DNA of 64,000 bases from Obscuribacter phosphatis_A. GTDB taxonomy: Bacteria > Cyanobacteriota > Vampirovibrionia > Obscuribacterales > Obscuribacteraceae. Position numbers and translations under genes: made by a program. Each line of letters starts with the position of its first letter. Position 1 is the first letter of the stretch. The notes under the pieces are model-generated. The model saw nothing but the letters and a program-made list of their open reading frames with translations. It was not told the DNA's origin and ran no database searches. Below are positions 1 through 7,871 of the stretch, one piece after another. The DNA is taken from contig JAFLCK010000014.1 in the NCBI GenBank assembly GCA_017303615.1, forward strand, positions 62,001 to 126,000, given 5' to 3'.

Positions 1-2
1 GT

Positions 3-521
3 CTCAGCGAATTTGTCTGTGAGCTTAAGGGGTTGCCTGTCAGCTATTCCGGTGATTTGAAAGAGTGTTTGCCTGGTCTGGTTGATGTGGTTGAGAATTT
101 GCGCTTTGTCACCGAAGTGGCCGCCACAGTTTTGCCGGCCTTTAAGTTTAATTTGGCTCGCATGCAGGCTCAGGCTCATTCTGATTTGACTAATGCCTCG
201 ATGGCTGTCGACTATCTGATTGAAAGAGCTACGCCTCAAGAGAAGGCGCGCGAAGTCGTGGAAAACCTGGGCGACTATTGCAAGAAACGGCACCGCCAAC
301 TGACCGACCTCACTCTTTCGGAATGGCAGCAGTTCTCTCCAGCCTTCGAAGACGATATATACGGCTATTTGCAGTTGGAAGTTTCGGTGGAGTCGCTCAC
401 TTCCAGAGGGGGCACCGCCACACCGCGTGTGATGGAAGGGCTTTCAAGAGCTGCTTCGCTCTTTAGTCAAGATAGTGAGCGTTTACCTACTTTAGTGAAA
501 GAGTTGCTCGCCGCAAAATAG
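3..521 (+). CDS. argH: Argininosuccinate lyase, C-terminal part (cut by window edge)
   Basis: Argininosuccinate lyase splits argininosuccinate into arginine and fumarate, the last step of arginine synthesis, in the cytoplasm. The frame is open to the left edge of the window, so the true start lies outside; the TTG at 33 is internal. About 173 C-terminal residues are visible. They match the end of the family: the GLPVSYSGDLKE stretch, the helical TNASMAVDYLIERATPQ segment, the FSPAFEDDIYGYLQLE segment and the glycine-rich SRGGTATPRV near the end. The active-site serine loop should lie just upstream and is not seen. The assignment rests on this C-terminal pattern. Confidence 0.88.
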   Translation, partial: LSEFVCELKGLPVSYSGDLKECLPGLVDVVENLRFVTEVAATVLPAFKFNLARMQAQAHSDLTNASMAVDYLIERATPQEKAREVVENLGDYCKKRHRQLTDLTLSEWQQFSPAFEDDIYGYLQLEVSVESLTSRGGTATPRVMEGLSRAASLFSQDSERLPTLVKELLAAK

Positions 522-658
522 GCTGGTTTTCTTGTTTTGCCACTTTTCAACCTTCTTAAATTAGTCAAAGCTTTACCGGCATTTACTATTTACAAGGGTG
601 CCGGATGTTAACTTTATAACAGTGTTCTTTTGGACTGTGTTTTCGCGGAGACTTTTTG

Positions 659-1780
659 ATGAAGGCAATGGTGCTGGCGGCCGGTGTCGGTTCGCGTCTT
701 GACCCTCTTACCACCCAATTACCAAAGCCGCTTGTGCCGGTAGCCAACATTCCTGTAATGGAGCACATTCTCACTCTACTTAAGCATCACGGCATAAGAG
801 ATGTTGTGGCTAATTTGCATTATCTTCCTGAGAAATTGGTGGAGTATTTTGGTGATGGCTCGCGTTTTGATATGAATATCGAAATGCGCCAAGAAGAAAA
901 GCTCTCAGGAGATGCAGGCGGCGTTAGATTCTGCCGAGATTTTCTCAGCGACGGAACTTTTGTAGTCTTGATGGGCGACTTGCTCACCGATGCCGATCTC
1001 GGCTATGTCATTGCCGAGCATAAGCGCAAAGGGGCTCTTGCCAGCATTGGTCTCAAGCGCGTGCACGATGTCACCCGCTTTGGTGTCGCTGTTCTGGACG
1101 AAGATGGTTTTATCACCGGCTTCCAAGAAAAGCCTAAGCGCGAGGAAGCTCTCTCTGATCTGGCATCCACCGGCATTTATGTTCTTGAGCCGGAAGTTTT
1201 CCAGTATATGCCGGCTACCGGTGAGTTCGGCTTTGGCCGCCAACTCTTCCCCATGCTTGTCAAAGAAGGCAAGAAAGTTTTGGGTGTAGAGATTGAAGCT
1301 TATTGGTCGGATGTAGGCACAATTGAGCAGTACTGGCTTTCAAATTTTGATGTGCTCAAGGGCCGTCTCAAATCTGAGTTGCAAGACTATAAGAAAATAG
1401 TTTATGGCTTTTTCAATGTCTATCTTGCACCATCGGCGGTGGTAGCACCCGGTGTAGAGATTATGGCCAACGTCATCATTGGACCAAACTGTCTTTTGGA
1501 AGACAATGTTGTACTGAAGGGCAATGTAGTCTTGGGCGAAGGCACTATTGTCGGCGCCGGTGCTCAGTTGGAAGATGTTATTCTTTGGCCTGGTTCGCGG
1601 GTTGAAGCCGGTGCTCGCTTGAAGCGTTGCATCGTCACTGCCGCAGGCCTCACCGAAGTACCCCATCATGAATTGAGCGGCGGTCAAAGACCTTTTTTCG
1701 CCCCAATTAATGCCAGTTACCGAAGCAGTACTCTTGTGGGTTCGGGCCTAAGTTCTGGTGCCGCTTCTCTCAGATTGTAA
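659..1780 (+). CDS. Sugar-phosphate nucleotidyltransferase with left-handed beta-helix C-terminus
   Basis: Probable NDP-sugar pyrophosphorylase of the mannose-1-phosphate guanylyltransferase/glucose-1-phosphate nucleotidyltransferase family, making activated sugars for surface polysaccharide. The N-terminal nucleotide-binding signature MVLAAGVGSRLDPLT is followed by PKPLVPVANIPVMEH; the metal-binding aspartate is in VLMGDLLTD; the GFQEKP and YWSDVGTIEQYW segments are typical. Residues about 255-330 are hexapeptide-like repeats (AVVAPGVEIMANVIIGPN, LKGNVVLGEGTIVGAGAQ). The frame also allows TTG at 656, but ATG at 659 has GGAG at 647-650 at good spacing. Substrate cannot be decided from sequence. 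A strong hairpin follows at 1806. Confidence 0.85.
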   Translation: MKAMVLAAGVGSRLDPLTTQLPKPLVPVANIPVMEHILTLLKHHGIRDVVANLHYLPEKLVEYFGDGSRFDMNIEMRQEEKLSGDAGGVRFCRDFLSDGTFVVLMGDLLTDADLGYVIAEHKRKGALASIGLKRVHDVTRFGVAVLDEDGFITGFQEKPKREEALSDLASTGIYVLEPEVFQYMPATGEFGFGRQLFPMLVKEGKKVLGVEIEAYWSDVGTIEQYWLSNFDVLKGRLKSELQDYKKIVYGFFNVYLAPSAVVAPGVEIMANVIIGPNCLLEDNVVLKGNVVLGEGTIVGAGAQLEDVILWPGSRVEAGARLKRCIVTAAGLTEVPHHELSGGQRPFFAPINASYRSSTLVGSGLSSGAASLRL

Positions 1781-1805
1781 GAGAGCGGTAGTAAGTGCAA
1801 GACTA

Positions 1806-1843
1806 AAAAGAAAAGGAGGAAGATCGCTTCCTCCTTTTCTTTT
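1806..1843. terminator. Perfect 17-bp inverted repeat, likely bidirectional terminator
   Basis: A perfect 17-bp inverted repeat: AAAAGAAAAGGAGGAAG at 1806-1822, loop ATCG, and its complement at 1827-1843. The A-rich left and T-rich right flanks give a U-tract on either strand. It lies between the nucleotidyltransferase gene (+) and a small gene on the other strand (ends 1876), so it can end both transcripts. Confidence 0.8.
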
Positions 1844-1875
1844 CAAACAACACCAGCCTAGAGAGTTAGAGATCG

Positions 1876-2133
1876 CTACTTCGTTGCGACTGCAGCACTT
1901 CTGTCTTGCGGAGGCGGGTCGATATTTGTTGCTTCGCTATTCTCTTCAGATAGCTGAGCAGCCTTCCAGATTTCCATCCATAACCAATAGTGGAATGGAT
2001 TGATACTGGCGGCGTCGACTCTCTCTGTCGGTTCCAGTAGTGCAAGCCAAGTATGTGGATTCGGAAATCTCTTCGCCAGGCTGTAACAGTCTGCCATCCA
2101 GAGAACTTGATCCGTCGATTGTTTCGTGGCCAT
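1876..2133 (-). CDS. Small hypothetical protein (85 aa)
   Basis: I do not recognise this protein. The frame starts at ATG (2133), preceded by a purine-rich GGGGATAGGA stretch that can serve as ribosome binding site, and encodes about 85 residues rich in Trp, with segments such as NPFHYWLWMEIWKAA, and a polar Pro/Asp-rich tail. No signal peptide or membrane helix is evident. It fills the gap between the HIT gene and the bidirectional hairpin at 1806-1843, which sits just past its stop; that layout supports a real gene. A longer frame to 2190 would need a non-ATG start. It could be a chance ORF. Confidence 0.5.
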   Translation of the reverse strand: MATKQSTDQVLWMADCYSLAKRFPNPHTWLALLEPTERVDAASINPFHYWLWMEIWKAAQLSEENSEATNIDPPPQDRSAAVATK

Positions 2134-2250
2134 TGTCCTATCCCCATCTGCTTGATTACTTAATACCCAAATCAAGCGCCGATAAAACAACCTGCTTTTG
2201 CTTAAATGCTGAAGTTTTATTGCTGTATATCTATTTGTACACTTGGACAG

Positions 2251-2613
2251 TTAGCCCGGCGGCCAAAGCATTTGCCGACCACCCAATATATGGATGTGTA
2301 AATGCCCGACAGATTGCCCGCCTTCATCGCCTGTGTTGACCACCAGTCTGAAGCCTTTCTCGTGCACATTCTCTTTTTTTGCAACCTCACTGGCCTTTTG
2401 AAAGAGATGACCGAGAAGTTCTTTCTCTTTTACCAGCGTTATGTTTTGTCTGTGTTTCCGTGGAATAACTAGGATGTGCGTTGGCGCCTGCGGGCTTATG
2501 TCTCTAATGGCGAAGAAATGCTCATCCTGGTCGACCAAGGCAGCATTAATGTCGCCTTTGCCGATTTTGCAAAAGAGACAGCCAGGATCAAAATCGTTTT
2601 CGTTTGTGTTCAT
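2251..2613 (-). CDS. HIT family nucleotide-binding protein (HinT-like)
   Basis: Histidine-triad protein, about 120 aa, of the HinT branch, which hydrolyses purine nucleoside phosphoramidates such as AMP-lysine. The HxHxH triad is in VGHLHIHILGGR (His104, His106, His108) near the C-terminus; NTGDEGGQSVGH is the usual lead-in, and ILVIPRKH the conserved central strand. Cys12 and Cys15 (GCLFCKI) are the N-terminal zinc pair found in many members. Start ATG at 2613. The cellular substrate is not determined by sequence. Confidence 0.92.
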   Translation of the reverse strand: MNTNENDFDPGCLFCKIGKGDINAALVDQDEHFFAIRDISPQAPTHILVIPRKHRQNITLVKEKELLGHLFQKASEVAKKENVHEKGFRLVVNTGDEGGQSVGHLHIHILGGRQMLWPPG

Positions 2614-2750
2614 TTATAGGTATAGGTCCGTAACTGGATAATTGTCATCAGAATAATGGTTAGTTAAAGGATACAAGTTTACTAAAGGCAAATATGTTTA
2701 ACTAATTAGGCGTAAAGCTTTATCTGATTTGTTGGCTTGAGGGGGACTGC

Positions 2751-4424
2751 ATGACAGGCGAATCGAACATACTGCCAAGGCTTTTGCAACTTCAAAAGAG
2801 TCTTTTCTCTTCTTTGAAGTTGAAAGAAGTACTCGATAACGCAGTCACACTCTTTACTGAACTAGCTGCCGGGGCTAAGGTGGCGGTTTTCCTTTGCGAC
2901 AACGAGAGTACTACCTTTAAGCTCATGGCCGCAAAGGGTTATAGCGACTCTTCTCTCGACCAGCTAAAAGTAGTGCCCTTTGCCATTGATAGCTTGCTCA
3001 AGGTGGCTTATCAAAAACGGGCAGCGCAAGCTTGCGCCGACCCGGCTCAGGCACCTGACTTTTCTGCCATGATCATGCGTAAAGAAGCCTCCAGTGGTCA
3101 GATCGCCCTGCCCCTAGTAAGCAATAACCTGCTTGTCGGAGCTGTTTTGCTTGATGTGAGCAATCCGCAATTGCTTGGCTTCCTCGATTTCTTGAAGGAA
3201 GTTGCCGATCTTGTGGCCACGGCTATTTCAAATTCTATTTTGTTTGGACGTTCCGAATATGAAAGAGAACGTTTGAACACGCTCTACAAGACCTCTTGCG
3301 CCTTGAGCAGCAAAGCCTTGGAAGTGGGACCGGTTTTGAAAATTGCGGCAGATACTGCCTTGGTGCTGGGTAATACCCCCACCTGTGCCATTCTTTTGCT
3401 TGACGAAAGTGGTGATAAGTTCCAGCTGGCCGCCTTCAAAGGGCTTGATGGTCCGAGCCTGAGTGATTTCGATATGTCGGCCGACCGCTCCATCGCGGCA
3501 AGCTGTCTTAAAGCCGGACAGACTGAAATATACGGCGACGGCCAAAGAGAGCCTCACGGTATGCCTAGAGCTATGAGCGGGCGTCCTTTCGCCTCGGTCC
3601 TAGCCATTCCCCTCAGAGCGGGAGAGCGCAATATCGGCGTCTTGGAGGTCTTCTCCACCGAATCTCGCGCCTTTCACCGTGAGCATCAAGATTTGCTGGA
3701 GTCGCTGGCCGAGCAGGTTTCCAGCGCACTCAATATTGCCCTTTCGCATGCGCCCGGTGGCGGCGGCTCTATACTTGACGCCCACACCGGTCTTGTCAAT
3801 CGAGTGCATTTCGAGTCTTGTCTGGTCAAAGAGCTGGAACGCTCGCAAAGGCATAGCCACAATCTCTCGGTCATGCTCGTCGATATCGACCATCTTTCGC
3901 AGATTAACGACATGCTTGGTCAGATGAAAGGTGATGATGCCATCAAGCATGTTGCCACGACGATCAAAGGCGGTTTGCGCGATATCGATATTCCTTCGCG
4001 TTTTGGCGGCGAGGAGTTTGCCGTGATTCTGCCCGAGACCTCGCAGGAAAACGCCTTGGAAGTAGCCGATAGACTGAGGCAGAAGCTACGGCAGTCACCA
4101 GCTCCGGGCATCGGACTGATTACTGTTTCAGTGGGCATTGCTTCTTTCCCTGGTAATGCCGAGAGTTTTGAGAATTTGATGCGTGATGCCGAACATGCCC
4201 TCAACATTGCCAAGTACGAAGGCCGTGACCGGGTGAAGTCGGCCCTTACTGGTGCTTACAAAGACAAGGGCGGCTTAAACTGGGACGAACTGGCCAAACA
4301 AGCCCGCATGTCGGTTATTTCGGAGCGGCAGTCAAGACTGCAGAGCCGCCTTACTGCCACACCCGAGTATGCCACCTGGCTAGCCAAGCCCGGCTCTCTT
4401 GTCGGCAAGAAAAAAGGACTGTAA
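2751..4424 (+). CDS. Diguanylate cyclase with two GAF domains (GGEEF intact)
   Basis: Makes cyclic di-GMP from two GTP in response to a ligand sensed by GAF domains. Residues about 20-165 and 190-335 look like two GAF domains; about 345-500 is the GGDEF domain. The active-site motif is GGEEF (Gly419-Phe423), a functional variant, and an inhibitory I-site RxxD (Arg410, Asp413 in RDIDIPSRF) lies at the standard distance, so product inhibition is expected. A 60-residue tail of unknown role follows. No membrane helix is seen, so it is probably cytosolic. ATG at 2751 follows a strong GAGGGGG ribosome binding site. This is the only one of three GGDEF genes here with an intact catalytic motif. Confidence 0.92.
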   Translation: MTGESNILPRLLQLQKSLFSSLKLKEVLDNAVTLFTELAAGAKVAVFLCDNESTTFKLMAAKGYSDSSLDQLKVVPFAIDSLLKVAYQKRAAQACADPAQAPDFSAMIMRKEASSGQIALPLVSNNLLVGAVLLDVSNPQLLGFLDFLKEVADLVATAISNSILFGRSEYERERLNTLYKTSCALSSKALEVGPVLKIAADTALVLGNTPTCAILLLDESGDKFQLAAFKGLDGPSLSDFDMSADRSIAASCLKAGQTEIYGDGQREPHGMPRAMSGRPFASVLAIPLRAGERNIGVLEVFSTESRAFHREHQDLLESLAEQVSSALNIALSHAPGGGGSILDAHTGLVNRVHFESCLVKELERSQRHSHNLSVMLVDIDHLSQINDMLGQMKGDDAIKHVATTIKGGLRDIDIPSRFGGEEFAVILPETSQENALEVADRLRQKLRQSPAPGIGLITVSVGIASFPGNAESFENLMRDAEHALNIAKYEGRDRVKSALTGAYKDKGGLNWDELAKQARMSVISERQSRLQSRLTATPEYATWLAKPGSLVGKKKGL

Positions 4425-4454
4425 GCCATTAATTAGCTGAATTCTTAAAAAAAT

Positions 4455-4487
4455 AGCAAAAGCTAGAGCAGACCGGCTTTTGCTCTA
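4455..4487 (+). promoter_or_regulatory. Two overlapping alternative hairpins upstream of groES
   Basis: AGCAAAAGC (4455-4463) pairs with GCTTTTGCT (4476-4484), while TAGAGCA (4464-4470) pairs with TGCTCTA (4481-4487). The two stems compete for 4481-4484. The first may simply end the upstream cyclase transcript; the pair could also act in the groES leader. No CIRCE element is present here. Confidence 0.4.
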
Positions 4488-4597
4488 TACACTGAACCAT
4501 GTGCAAAGAAGTGCGGCGATAGACGCCCTCTTTGCTTTGAATAGTTTGTCTTACACATTTTTGCGAACAGAGATTCGTAAACTAGGAGGATAGAACC

Positions 4598-4909
4598 TTG
4601 GCTACTGCATCTGCATCTAAGCTTCAACTCAAACCGCTGGCCGACCGGGTTGTTGTCAAGAAACTCGAAGCCGAAGAGAAAACAGCGGGTGGCATTGTCC
4701 TTCCCGACACCGCCAAAGAGAAGCCGCAGCAGGGCGAAATCCTGGCTGTTGGCGCCGGCCGCCTGGATGAGAAAGGCAACCGTCAGCCCCTCGAAGTCAA
4801 AGTGGGTGACAAAGTTCTTTTCGCCAAATACTCCGGAACCGAAGTAAAAATCGACGGTCATGAATATCTCATTCTTGCTGAAAGAGACATTCTTGCTGTT
4901 ATCGGCTAA
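4598..4909 (+). CDS. groES: Co-chaperonin GroES
   Basis: 10-kDa co-chaperonin that caps GroEL and encloses substrate proteins for folding. The 103-residue protein has the full family pattern: LKPLADRVVVKKLEAEEKT at the N-terminus, the mobile loop TAGGIVLPDTAKEKPQQGE, the VGDKVLFAKYSGTEVKIDG core and ending YLILAERDILAVIG. Translation starts at TTG (4598) with AGGAGGA at 4584-4590. groEL follows 49 bp downstream in the same operon. Confidence 0.97.
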   Translation: MATASASKLQLKPLADRVVVKKLEAEEKTAGGIVLPDTAKEKPQQGEILAVGAGRLDEKGNRQPLEVKVGDKVLFAKYSGTEVKIDGHEYLILAERDILAVIG

Positions 4910-4958
4910 TTCTTAAGAACACCAAATACAACTTCAATTTCAGGAGAAATCGAACAGT

Positions 4959-6587
4959 ATGGCTAAACAGATTGTATACAGCGAACAGGCTCGCAGATCC
5001 CTCGAGCGTGGTCTTGATCAAGTCGCCAACACCGTCAAACTGACCCTCGGACCGGCCGGCAGAAACGTCGTCCTCGAGAAGAAGTTCGGCGCTCCCCAGA
5101 TCATCAATGATGGCGTTTCCATCGCTAAAGAAATCGAACTGGAAGATCACCTCGAGAACGCTGGCGCTCAGCTCATCCGCGAAGTATGCTCCAGAACCAA
5201 TGACAATGCCGGCGACGGTACCACAACCGCTGCTGTGTTGGCTCAAGCCATGGTCAAAGAAGGTCTTCGCAACGTAGCAGCTGGTGCTAACCCGATGGTT
5301 CTCCGTCGTGGTATCCACAAAGCCGCCGAAATGGCTGTTGCCGAGATTAAGAGACTGGCTAAGCCAGTTGAAGGCAAAATGGAAATCACTCAAGTTGCCA
5401 CCATCTCTGCCGGCAACGACGAAGAAACCGGCAAAATCATTGCCGATGCCATGGAGAAAGTTGGCAAAGACGGCGTCATCACCGTTGAAGAATCCAAGTC
5501 TCTCAGCACTGAATTGGAAGTTGTCGAAGGCATGCAGTTCGACAAAGGTTTCGTTTCTGCTTACTTCGTTACCGATTCAGAGAAGATGGAAGCCGTTCTC
5601 GACGAGCCTTACATCCTCTGCATCGACAAGAAAGTAAACTTGCTCGCCGACCTCGTACCGGTCCTCGAGAAAGTAGCCAGAGCCGGACGTCCTTTCATGC
5701 TCATCGCTGAAGACGTAGAAGGTGAAGCTCTCGCCACCCTCGTGGTCAACCACCTCCGCAAAGTACTTCCTTGCTGCGCTGTCAAAGCTCCCGGCTTCGG
5801 CGATCGCAGAAAAGAAATGCTCAAAGATATCGCCATCCTCACCGGTGGTCAGGTTGTCTCTGAAGAAGCCGGCACCAAGCTCGAAAACGTCACTGTTGAA
5901 ATGCTCGGTAAAGCTCGTCAGGTTCGTGTCAACAAAGACAAAACCACCATCGTTGCTGGTAACGAAACCAAAGCTGAAGTTGAGAAGCGCGTAGCCGTTA
6001 TCAAACGTCAGATTGAAGAATCGGACAGCGAGTTCGACAAAGAAAAACTGCAAGAGCGCTTGGCCAAACTGGCTGGTGGTGTTGCCGTAATCAAAGTCGG
6101 CGCTGCTACCGAAACCGAATTGAAAGATCGCAAACTGCGCATGGAAGATGCTCTCAACGCTACCCGCGCTGCTGTTGAAGAAGGTTATGTACCCGGCGGC
6201 GGTACAGCTCTTCTCAACATTTCCAAAAAGCTCGAGAAAGAAAGAGAGAAGCTCTCCGGCGACGAGCGCACTGGTTTCGAAATCGTAGTTAAAGCTTTCG
6301 AAGCTCCTGTTCGTCAGATCGCCGATAACGCCGGTCTTCCCGGTGAAGTAGTGGTCGAGCGTGTGAAAGAGCAGAAAGAAGGCATCGGCTTCAACGCCAT
6401 GACTTTCGAATACGTCGACATGGCTAAAGTCGGTATCATCGACCCCGCCAAAGTTGAGCGTTGTGCTATTCAGAACGCTTCTTCCATCGCTGCTATGTTC
6501 CTCACCACAGAGGCCCTCGTGGTGGACGTACCGGACGAGAAGAAAAATGCTGGAATGCCCGCCGGCGCCGGCATGGGTGATTTCTAA
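4959..6587 (+). CDS. groEL: Chaperonin GroEL
   Basis: 60-kDa chaperonin, 542 residues, which folds proteins in an ATP-driven double ring with GroES. Visible signatures are LTLGPAGRNVVLEKKFGAPQ and the ATP-binding NAGDGTTTAAVLAQAM (about residue 85), then the apical and intermediate domains and the equatorial return VEEGYVPGGGTALL. The C-terminus ends PAGAGMGDF, without the GGM repeat of E. coli. ATG at 4959 has AGGAG about 12 bases upstream. Two stacked hairpins end the operon. Confidence 0.98.
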   Translation: MAKQIVYSEQARRSLERGLDQVANTVKLTLGPAGRNVVLEKKFGAPQIINDGVSIAKEIELEDHLENAGAQLIREVCSRTNDNAGDGTTTAAVLAQAMVKEGLRNVAAGANPMVLRRGIHKAAEMAVAEIKRLAKPVEGKMEITQVATISAGNDEETGKIIADAMEKVGKDGVITVEESKSLSTELEVVEGMQFDKGFVSAYFVTDSEKMEAVLDEPYILCIDKKVNLLADLVPVLEKVARAGRPFMLIAEDVEGEALATLVVNHLRKVLPCCAVKAPGFGDRRKEMLKDIAILTGGQVVSEEAGTKLENVTVEMLGKARQVRVNKDKTTIVAGNETKAEVEKRVAVIKRQIEESDSEFDKEKLQERLAKLAGGVAVIKVGAATETELKDRKLRMEDALNATRAAVEEGYVPGGGTALLNISKKLEKEREKLSGDERTGFEIVVKAFEAPVRQIADNAGLPGEVVVERVKEQKEGIGFNAMTFEYVDMAKVGIIDPAKVERCAIQNASSIAAMFLTTEALVVDVPDEKKNAGMPAGAGMGDF

Positions 6588-6614
6588 ATCTAAGCATTTA
6601 GAGTAGAGTTAAAG

Positions 6615-6650
6615 AAAAGGGCGGAGGAAACTCCGCCCTTTTCTGTTTTA
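6615..6650 (+). terminator. Rho-independent terminator of groESL
   Basis: AAAAGGGCGGAG (6615-6626), GAAA tetraloop, CTCCGCCCTTTT (6631-6642), then a T-rich run. A perfect 12-bp stem 28 bases after the groEL stop. Confidence 0.92.
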
Positions 6651-6658
6651 TCTAGATT

Positions 6659-6687
6659 GAGAGGGCGGATACCCGCCCTCTCTTCTC
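6659..6687 (+). terminator. Second tandem terminator after groESL
   Basis: GAGAGGGCGG (6659-6668), loop ATAC, CCGCCCTCTC (6673-6682), followed by TTCTC. It shares the GGGCGG core with the first hairpin and gives a double stop behind a highly expressed operon. From here to 6917 (about 230 bases) I see no gene. Confidence 0.75.
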
Positions 6688-6917
6688 ATACGATCTAGTT
6701 ACCGTATCGACAGGACTCTATCTCAAGCAATCAACCGCTGTCACATTTGGAAAGTGCGGATCGCCGCTTATGCCGTAGTGGATGACCTTCGCTCGTTCAT
6801 CTCTGTCAATATTTCTATGTTAGCTCGGCTGGCCGATTTGCCTATTAGGACTAGCCTGTAATTTTTTAAGAGCTTTCCTGTATTCTGTAATTTAATAGGG
6901 CAATAGCGGTAGGTCAT

Positions 6918-7739
6918 TTGGCTAAGAAAATAGCTTTACTAGCAATGGCATTTTGCATGGGCTGCCAGTCTGTCTATGCTGATGACCTCTTTAATGTGGG
7001 CGGCGGCTCGCTTTTTAAGAAGCCGCTCTTTTCGGGCGACAGTCTCTTCAACAGTAACGAAAGCCAAAAGAGCGGCAGTTCTGCCGCCGATACCGCCCGT
7101 CGTACCGAAGCTGAATTGCATGAATATGAGCAGAAAAAGGCAAGAGAAGATGCCATCCGCGAGCAAAAGATTGCTCGCAAAGAAATGCTCATGACCATCG
7201 ACAATGAAATGTTCCGTCAGATGAAAGCTGTTGCTGATTGGCTCAACAACTTTGTAGTGATGAATCATCGCTTCCCTGAACAGTCTATCGGGGGCGAAGA
7301 CCCATACAACCTTACTTTCGGTCAGAGTGACGAACTCAATATCGCCCTGCGTCAGATGAACATACTGATTCCCAACAATCCTTACATGAATGCTGGCATC
7401 TATATGGTGCCTGGTGCGGATGTCGATCCCAACTTGCAGGTAGCCAATGAGAATCCGATGACTGTTTTTCCTGATGATTCCAAATACAATCGCAATCGGG
7501 TGAAAGTGATCTACGACCGTTCGCTCAACCCGCAAGCTGTGGCAGATCTGGCTATCCATCCGTCTTATGACTGGCAGGGTTCGCCGGGCACGGTTGGTGT
7601 GGTCACCGATGGACTTTATTATTTCGTAGTCTGGGGTGCCGGCATTGACGGAAAACCTATTAAAGATCCAATATCGGGAAACGTGCGCTTAGTGCTCGGC
7701 AGCTACCAAACTTGGGACCAACCACCTCTGCAACCATAA
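6918..7739 (+). CDS. Secreted protein of unknown function
   Basis: Unrecognised 273-residue protein. The N-terminus MAKKIALLAMAFCMGCQSVYA is a type I signal peptide with likely cleavage after VYA; the cysteines do not fit a lipobox. A charged, predicted coiled-coil stretch follows (about residues 58-105, many Glu/Lys/Arg/Gln), then a Tyr/Pro/Asn-rich C-terminal half with DWQGSPGTVGVVTDGLYYFVVWG, which resembles short strand-rich extracellular modules but no family I can name. Start TTG at 6918 is chosen because it keeps the signal peptide complete. Monocistronic, between the groESL terminators and pckG. Confidence 0.7.
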   Translation: MAKKIALLAMAFCMGCQSVYADDLFNVGGGSLFKKPLFSGDSLFNSNESQKSGSSAADTARRTEAELHEYEQKKAREDAIREQKIARKEMLMTIDNEMFRQMKAVADWLNNFVVMNHRFPEQSIGGEDPYNLTFGQSDELNIALRQMNILIPNNPYMNAGIYMVPGADVDPNLQVANENPMTVFPDDSKYNRNRVKVIYDRSLNPQAVADLAIHPSYDWQGSPGTVGVVTDGLYYFVVWGAGIDGKPIKDPISGNVRLVLGSYQTWDQPPLQP

Positions 7740-7871
7740 GATTAATAGCTGCTTATGGTTAACATTCAATATAACTTATATAAGTGCTAGTTCCTATAAG
7801 CCCTTAGAGGGATGGCCGCGCGCTTCAAATTCGGTAACCTATTGTCATTCTAGTATGGAGGCGCCCAGTAA

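Noticed and set aside
4425..4597. CIRCE/HrcA operator before groES
   Set aside because: No TTAGCACTC-N9-GAGTGCTAA or close variant is present.
6939..7559. 206-aa minus-strand ORF opposite the secreted protein
   Set aside because: The plus frame has a signal peptide and sensible composition; the minus frame is His/Ile-rich without features.
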